Shown here one piece after another: positions 57,210 to 64,000 of a stretch of DNA of 64,000 nt (positions are counted from its first letter, which is position 1; every line of letters begins with the position of its first letter). The notes under the pieces were generated by a model. It did not search any database. It was not told where the DNA came from and worked only from the letters and a program-made list of their open reading frames with translations. The position numbers and the translations under genes were made by a program. Source of the DNA: Anastatus disparis (Eukaryota > Arthropoda > Insecta > Hymenoptera > Eupelmidae); contig JAFFSR010000004.1 of the NCBI GenBank assembly GCA_017163975.1, forward strand, positions 2,356,001-2,420,000, written 5' to 3'.

Positions 57210-59100
57210 ATTTTGATTAAATCTATATCACATTATAAATTTAGAAAAAAAATAATATTTTGAAATTATATTTTCTAAATTGTTTTATAATAATAAATTT
57301 AAACTTAAAACCATAAGTATTTTACTGCTGATAAATTAAGAAACTGTTTTTATTCTGTGTATATTAGAAAATTTTTTTTCTACTTTTGTTAAAATGTAAT
57401 TTAATTTAGTAAAAAAACTAAAAGCCACTTACTATTGAGGGTAAGAAGCTGTTGAAGAGTCAAAGCACAAAAAAAAATTGGTGCGGGAGAATGAAGTAAG
57501 GATCGAAAGCAGTGGTGGAAGTCATCAGCGGAGTTGTGAAAGGGCCAAAGACACAGATTGATCACCACGACGGAAAGAACGTTTGCTGTACTTAAAACAG
57601 CACTCGTGAAGATGATGAAGAAGATCCAGAGCCACTGGGAAGACCTAAAAACGACACCAATTAGTAAGAGATATGTAATAAATAAAGCACCAAGAAAGAT
57701 AAGTTAGGGCGTTAAGATAAGTTGGGTATCCCCAACCTCGCGAATACAATGATGCAAACTTTTTTATCCAAAATAATTTAATCTCAACATATTAATGTTG
57801 ATATATTAATATGACTAAAAATTTTCTAGATTAACTCCTTAGTTATAGGCAATTAAAGAATCTCACTAGAAATGATACTGGATTTTCAAACACTTTTTGT
57901 TCTTTAGCATCAATAGCAAGAAGCTTAAAACTGTTCTTTAATTATGGCCAAACTCAAATTTTTTTGAAACAACACTTACAGTATATCATAATATTGTTTT
58001 TAAAAAATTATAACGTAATAAAGATTGTATGTGAATTTTCTTTTTAAAACATTATTAATAATGAAAGGAACAATTTTGATTAAATCTATATCACATTATA
58101 AATTTAGAAAAAAAATAATATTTTGAAATTATATTTTCTAAATTGTTTTATAATAATAAATTTAAACTTAAAACCATAAGTATTTTACTGCTGATAAATT
58201 AAGAAACTGTTTTTATTCTGTGTATATTAGAAAATTTTTTTTCTACTTTTGTTAAAATGTAATTTAATTTAGTAAAAAAACTAAAAGCCACTTACTATTG
58301 AGGGTAAGAAGCTGTTGAAGAGTCAAAGCACAAAAAAAAATTGGTGCGGGAGAATGAAGTAAGGATCGAAAGCAGTGGTGGAAGTCATCAGCGGAGTTGT
58401 GAAAGGGCCAAAGACACAGATTGATCACCACGACGGAAAGAACGTTTGCTGTACTTAAAACAGCACTCGTGAAGATGATGAAGAAGATCCAGAGCCACTG
58501 GGAAGACCTAAAAACGACACCAATTAGTAAGAGATATGTAATAAATAAAGCACCAAGAAAGATAAGTTAGGGCGTTAAGATAAGTTGGGTATCCCCAACC
58601 TCGCGAATACAATGATGCAAACTTTTTTATCCAAAATAATTTAATCTCAACATATTAATGTTGATATATTAATATGACTAAAAATTTTCTAGATTAACTC
58701 CTTAGTTATAGGCAATTAAAGAATCTCACTAGAAATGATACTGGATTTTCAAACACTTTTTGTTCTTTAGCATCAATAGCAAGAAGCTTAAAACTGTTCT
58801 TTAATTATGGCCAAACTCAAATTTTTTTGAAACAACACTTACAGTATATCATAATATTGTTTTTAAAAAATTATAACGTAATAAAGATTGTATGTGAATT
58901 TTCTTTTTAAAACATTATTAATAATGAAAGGAACTATTTTGATTAAATCTATATCACATTATAAATTTAGAAAAAAAATAATATTTTGAAATTATATTTT
59001 CTAAATAGTTTTACAATAATAAATTTAAACTGAAAACCATAAGTATTTTACTGCTGATAAATTAAAAAAGTGTTTTTATTCTGTGTATATTGGAAAATTT
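57210..59100. repeat. 862-bp tandem repeat, about 2.2 copies
   Basis: Unit 1 starts at ~57211, unit 2 at ~58072, and a partial unit 3 at ~58935. Units 1 and 2 are nearly identical, unit 3 slightly diverged. Each unit contains a GC-richer stretch (GGTGCGGGAGAATGAAGTAA) and a decayed arm of the CACTNACTAGGAGAG foldback. No ORF. Assembly duplication is possible. Confidence 0.95.
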
Positions 59101-59330
59101 TTTTTTACTTTTGTTAAAATGTAATTTATTACTATTGATTATTAATTACATCATAAAAGATAATTTAAAAAACTAGGTTTTTTTATTAAGATCAACGCCA
59201 GTATTGGTAAAAATGAAGATCCTTTTATCTCATAAAAATATCTTAAAATAAAAATCAAATACATTTGAAAAAATTATTAATTTATGATTATATTAACGAA
59301 TTAAAATTTTTACCATGTCTTAAGGTATAT
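59101..59330. other. AT-rich spacer
   Basis: Nothing supported. Confidence 0.5.
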
Positions 59331-59660
59331 CTTTTCCTAACCTTACTTTTATACTATCATGCTGACAATATGGCCTCCCATGCAGTTCATGGATCATTCG
59401 TATATTTGCAACAATCACAAAATATATATACATACAATTTTATGTTTGAGAGAAGAGAATATTATTTTACAATCTGTTCTCTCTAACATAAAACCGTAAA
59501 CTTTATATATTTTTTAAAAGAATAATAATAAATAATTGAAAAATTTCTTACCTAAAACAGCAGTTGCTGCATGTGATTAGACGACACTGAAACTTCTATA
59601 TAAAATTATACAGAATGGCGAGGTCGCACTTCGAAAAACCTGAATTTTCAAGTTATAAAA
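59331..59660 (-). pseudogene. Exon-like block D, copy 3, with palindromic cap
   Basis: 59438-59503 is the palindromic cap (TTTTATGTTTGAGAGAAGAG / TTCTCTCTAACATAAAACCG). 59552-59640 on the minus strand keeps TSPFC..YRSFSVV, a stop and TAVLG next to the donor GTAAGA, parallel to copy 1. CATGCTGACAATATGGCCTC at 59358 matches 51976. Confidence 0.5.
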
Positions 59661-59683
59661 CGTTGTTAGAGGCCGAGTCCATG

Positions 59684-59777
59684 TGAAAGTGTCTTTGCGA
59701 CTTTGTGCCTGTGACGTGGATCCTTATTGGCTAATAAAAGTCCACGTCACAGGCACAAAGTCGCTAAGACACTTTCA
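59684..59777. repeat. GC-rich 37-bp hairpin
   Basis: TGAAAGTGTCTTTGCGACTT and its inverse flank CCTGTGACGTGGA and TCCACGTCACAGG, with a 20-nt AT loop. One mismatch region only. The 81-codon frame starting here is a shadow of the hairpin for its first third. Confidence 0.85.
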
Positions 59778-60007
59778 AATGGTACAAATGTGGATTCAGC
59801 CTGATAGAAGATACGATATTGAAGTATTAGACAAAGACAACAGCATACGGTTTTTAGTTCATTTGAATAAGACGTTTAAAGGCAGATATATGTGCGTCTT
59901 TTTTTCTTTGTCAATATCTCTCGCTTGAACACGAAGAAAGATATATGGGTATAACTTTCTCTCTATTAACATTTCTCTCACGCGGAGCTTTTGTACGTTT
60001 TTTTTGA

Positions 60008-60114
60008 AGATTATGGTACTGTGCAATCAACAAAACAATTATTTTTAAATATTGCTCTTTCATTGGTCTACCAAAAATTAAGAGCTAATATATATGGATA
60101 TGATGAATATCAAA
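60008..60114 (+). pseudogene. Possible Tudor-domain exon fragment
   Basis: The frame reads EDYGTVQSTKQLFLNIALSL then VYQKLRANIYGYDEYQ and meets a GTAAGT donor. DYGTV followed by a hydrophobic helix and KLRA is the pattern of an extended Tudor domain (binds methyl-arginine in germline proteins), but this fragment is short. A T-rich acceptor-like tract precedes it. Confidence 0.35.
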
Positions 60115-60622
60115 GTAAGTTTAAGATACATATATAAAGTACTTGCTTAACTGTTCCTATAATAAATTTATTGTATTAAATTTAATTTTTTTTATATGTA
60201 TGCTGCATCAATGGTTAATAGTGTAACTAACCAAATGATGTATGAACGTTGACTCTAATTCACAAGATCAACAAATACAAGTACATAATACTTTTAATTC
60301 TGGTGCTTGCTGAAGATTAAACATGAAAAGAAGAAGATTGCCTTAAAAATATAGGTATTTCATTGTCTATGTAATTTTTAATTATTAAAAAAAATCATAG
60401 CGTTTTATCAATGGTTAATAGATTAAATTAATTTAAACTAAAAATATTTAAATGTTTTTAGTAGAATTTTTATATAAATTTTAAAGGCAAAATGAAAAAA
60501 CTTTAAATATCTTCGTTAACCTTTTTTGATCTTCTTCAGATCCAGATCTTTTTTCAAACTATATAAAAATCAATTTATTAATATCATTAGTAATATTTTA
60601 AATTAAACATCATGTACTATTT

Positions 60623-61306
60623 TCAAAATACCATGTCCATTACAAAGTTGATTTCATTTACAATGACACAGAGTCTTTTGTGTTCTTCAACCCAAGCAAT
60701 TTGTGAATGACCACAAGTTTCATTGGAAGCTCTGATGTAATATGAACAGATTAAGGAATTACCATTTCTTAACATCTGAGATAAATCTTGTTGATTTTCA
60801 TCCGACTTTTTCCAATAATCAAATTGAAATGACAAATCAGAATCAATAAGTTTTAAGTTGGTTATTAATCTATTCAAATTAGGTTTATCTAAAACCAAGA
60901 TCACATAAATAAAGATACAAAAAAGATATAGAAACACTGTGAGTGATGAAAAATTTTATATTTCTTTTAATATCAATGTAATTTTGTTGAATCCATTTAC
61001 TTTAGAAATTAATTTGTTTACTTTTTCTCTGGTCAACTCTTTGCACAGAAAATATAAACTTTTAATCACTCTTTTTAAATTTAAAAAATAATTATTAATT
61101 TCTGGTAAAAACCGGTCTTTTATAATTGAAATATGGTTTTTATTGAAGCCTAATTTTTTTATTATATTGATATTACCTATTACAATAAGAATTTCTAATA
61201 TTTTTTCTTTAAAATTTTCTTCATCCGATAATTTAATAAATTTCATTCTAAAATCATGTTCAATAGCTTCAATTAATTCAGATATATTTCTGTTTTCATT
61301 AGTCAT
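60623..61306 (-). CDS. Two adjacent short ORFs, unknown
   Basis: 60956-61306 (116 residues) is helical and contains RVIKSLYFLCKELTREKVNK, which recalls a death-effector-type helix pair, but too weakly to name. 60623-60937 (104 residues) begins with a hydrophobic stretch (LFCIFIYVILVL) and has several Cys (ICSYYIRASNETCGH). They are separated by 18 bp. They may be one gene broken by a stop, or two exons. Confidence 0.35.
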
Positions 61307-61309
61307 TAA

Positions 61310-61770
61310 AAAAATTACAGAAATAATTTCGATTTAATTAAGATCATGTATTATTTACATTAAAATATAAATATTAATCCTATCATTAGAAAAATAGGTT
61401 CAGGTTTTAAATTATACAGCACCAGATGCAAGTGCATCTGCTACAAATACCATTTTTTTTAATGATAATTAATTTTCAATGTCTGAAAAAAATAATATTC
61501 ATGTAGTGTATAATTATAATGTATATAAAATACAATTAGAATTTATCATCTAATAATTATTACAATTTTTGAAAATTCATTTTAAAAATATTTTGTGATG
61601 ATCTTTACTTTTTAAAAATAATTTTTTATTCAAAACAAATATAATTAAAATTGTTAAAATATTTATTTGATAAGCATTTAATTTATTGCTATTATTCATT
61701 ATCTAAATGATGAATATTGATTTCATTAATTATAAATATAAATATATATTATACATGTAAGGAAAAATAT
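61310..61770. other. AT-rich spacer
   Basis: Nothing supported. Confidence 0.5.
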
Positions 61771-61776
61771 ATAAAA

Positions 61777-62129
61777 GCAAAAATTGAACCAGGCAGTGCC
61801 GTTGGTGCTTTAGCTTTACAAAGTATTGAAGAACCTGGTATTTAAATAACCTTAAAAATTTTCTATTTTGCTGGTGTCGCATCCACGAACATTACTCAAT
61901 GTGTAACTCTTATTAAGGAAATTGTTTGCTAATCAAAAAATCCGTACTCTAATTGTTACATCTCATTTTGAAGATGATACTAATCCTGAAAGATTTTAGG
62001 ACTGTAGGTATTGAGGTTGCTAGAGCAACTATTATGACTGAAATTAAATGAGTTATGGAAAATCATGGAGTGAGTATTGATCGTCGACATCCAATGCTTA
62101 TTGCTAATTTAACGGGTTCTTTAATTTAA
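61777..62129 (+). pseudogene. RNA polymerase III largest subunit (RPC1) fragment
   Basis: Reads [20 protein letters not shown], then ITLK.FYFAGVAS.NITQ and IKEI, the bridge/trigger-loop region of the polymerase largest subunit. HFAGVAS and the later piece IEVARATIMTEIK, NHGVSIDRRHPML are typical of Pol III rather than Pol II. The frame has several stops (TAA within the trigger loop) and shifts. The region between DDTNPE and TVGIE, which should span a few hundred residues, is missing. A decayed fragment, not a working gene. Confidence 0.85.
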
Positions 62130-62434
62130 TATAATATTTAGATAAATTAAAAAATAATAAAATAATTCTAAATAGAATTATACATCAGGACTTATAAAAA
62201 AATAATATTCATCATATAAAAAAAACTAATTTTTTTGTTAAAATATACATTAACATTTTGATTGTGATTAAATTTTAAATCAAACTATTAATGAAATCTT
62301 CTAATTAAAACTATTGATTTGAATTGGACATAATTTTTTTAATTTTGTAATGCTATTTTCAATACTGTTTTAAACAATTTTATAAAAAATATATCATATT
62401 CTAAAAAATATTGCTTAGAAAAATATCAAAAGGT

Positions 62435-64000
62435 GTGCAATTAGATGTTCTGAAACTGTCTATCAATTATTTCAATAATTTGTATATAATAATTGATATA
62501 GTAAATATTTGTAGTTATTCAAAATTCAAAAGTATATAAAATTGAGGAACTGATTATTATCTAAAGAACTTTCTTTTTACTTTATAACGTTTTGTGTATA
62601 GTGTTTACATGAATTCCTTAAATTATCTGCAACAAGCACTACTCTCCCAAATTTTATTACTGTAGTGAAAGAACTTAGTTAGATATACTACTTACTTATG
62701 AACTTTGAATAAAAATATTATTAAAAATGGGGAGCTTTGACATCTTGTTAATTGTACTCATATTAATAAATTAAATTTATTTTTATATTAGGTTTGTCGA
62801 ACATGTGATTAAGAATATAAAACACTGATCAATTGCTTTGGAATTTCCATTGAGTTGATATTTGTCCATGTTTTATAATTTAATATTTAGTAACTAGTTG
62901 CCACAATTCTCTTATTCGAGAATTCAAAATTTTATAAGATCACAAACTAAATTTGTTATAATATTTAATTTAATATTGCTGTAAATTATCAGATGATATA
63001 CTTCGTTTAAATAAATTGTTTTAATTGTAATCATTATAATAATTGTTTATTAGTTAATTAAGTATAATTCACCTATATCCCATATGGGAAAATTTTTTGG
63101 ATATAATGGTAAATAACTGTTAATAACTGTAAATAAATGTAAATAAATGTAAATAACTGTAAATAACTGTAAAAAAGTGTAAAAAAATGTCGGAATTGAG
63201 ACATAAATAACAGTTATTTACAATTATTTACAATGATTTACTGTTATTTACACTTATTTACAGTTATTAACTGTTATTTACACTTATTAACTATTATTTA
63301 CACTTATTTGCAGTTATTTACATTTATTCACTTTTTTCACAATTATTTACAGTTATTTACGATTATTTATAGTTTTTTACAATTATTTGCAGTTATTTAC
63401 ATTTTCGAAAATTATCACGAATTTATTCAATAATTTTATATATAGGCGAAAATTTAAAAAAATGTGAATAACTGTAAATAATTGTAAAGAACTAAGGAAA
63501 ATTGTAAATAGTTGTAAATAATTATAAATAACTGTAAAAAAACTGTAAATAACTGTAAATAACTATAAATAATTGTAAATAATTATTAATAACATTAAAT
63601 TATTTACTAATTCAAAAATTTTTGAAAATGTAAATGACTGTAAATAATTATGAATAACTAAATAATTATGAATAATTGTAAATAATTATAAAAAGCTGTA
63701 AATAAATGTAAATGATTGTAAAAAACTGTAAATAACAGTTAATAGCAGTTAATAACTGTAAATAACTGTAAATAATAGAAATTAATAATAAATAATAGTA
63801 AATAACTGTAAATAACTATTATTTATGTCTCAATTCCTACATGTTTTAACAGTTATTTACAATTAATTACTATTATTTACAGTTTTTCACATAAATTATT
63901 TCCATATGGGATATTAGAATGAAAAATTCAATGCGAAAATTCATTACATTCTGTTATGAAGAAAAAAATTTTTTTAAAACTGTATGTACGCGCGGTGACG
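62435..64000. repeat. Right arm of ~11-kb inverted repeat (runs off edge)
   Basis: Inverse of 52916-53640, with 63086-63912 inserted. The last bases (GCGCGGTGACG) still match the left arm, so the repeat continues beyond the window. Confidence 0.9.
63086..63912. mobile_element. Decamer-repeat element, copy 2
   Basis: Bounded by CCCATATGGG and CCATATGGG. The left arm of the large inverted repeat gives the empty site (CACCTATATATTAGAATG), proving this is an insertion with at most a 2-bp AT/TA duplication. The interior is built of ~10-11-bp GTAAATAACT units switching orientation three times, with paired landmarks GGAATTGAGACATAAATAA and its inverse. The same spacer as in 11.05-11.87 kb lies at its centre. 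Confidence 0.85.

Noticed and set aside
63233..63433. 66-codon ORF
   Set aside because: A translation of the decamer repeats, with no independent coding signal.

Overview
This is an AT-rich, repeat-dense stretch of a eukaryotic nuclear genome, most probably an insect. Pointers are Ly6/uPAR-type exons with GT-AG introns, MADF (Adf1-type) DNA-binding proteins, a PIF/Harbinger transposase, Tc1/mariner remnants with TA target duplications, tRNA-derived SINEs, short introns (66 and 75 nt) and abundant (TA)n. A parasitoid hymenopteran is possible, but the sequence alone does not fix the order. There are no operons, no CRISPR array and no viral gene that I can recognise. Only one long intact single-exon gene (LRR protein, 55.4-57.1 kb) and one nearly intact transposon accessory gene (MADF, 40.4-41.8 kb) stand out. 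The rest is exons, pseudogene pieces and mobile DNA.

Layout. 0-8 kb: a Tc1/mariner-type MITE inserted into its own twin, several foldback repeats, a SINE, and AT-rich filler. 7.9-19.3 kb: a broken low-complexity ORF, then two tandem Ly6-like genes on the minus strand (8.9-9.4 and 13.5-15.5 kb). The intron of the second holds a 1.6-kb Tc1-type element. A conserved upstream block recurs a third time at 19.2 kb. Arrays of a ~10-bp unit and SINEs fill the gaps. 20.1-25.9 kb: a Tc1-like transposase remnant flanked by ~565-bp inverted arms that each carry the first half of a MADF domain; second-half exons lie at 25.2 and 25.8 kb. 26-32.5 kb: foldback elements, a piggyBac-type MITE and no gene. 31-44.8 kb: a duplicated region with four copies of one exon-like block, interrupted by a Harbinger element (38.8-41.8 kb).

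45.17-50.22 kb is a 5-kb unit with ~1.97-kb inverted arms, each holding one copy of the same transposon-type gene in opposite orientation and broken by different frameshifts. 52.9-64 kb is bounded by an inverted repeat that runs off the right edge. Between its arms lie pieces of a DEAH-box helicase, the LRR gene, an 862-bp tandem repeat, a possible Tudor exon, two small ORFs and a broken RNA polymerase III largest-subunit fragment. The right arm carries an element built from ~10-bp repeats whose relative sits 52 kb away at 11.0 kb.

The window therefore reads as a gene-poor region reshaped by inverted duplication and foldback elements. The most interesting observations are the GCGAAGC-centred foldbacks, the decamer-repeat element family, the 5-kb inverted gene pair and the ~11-kb inverted-repeat segment carrying host-gene fragments.
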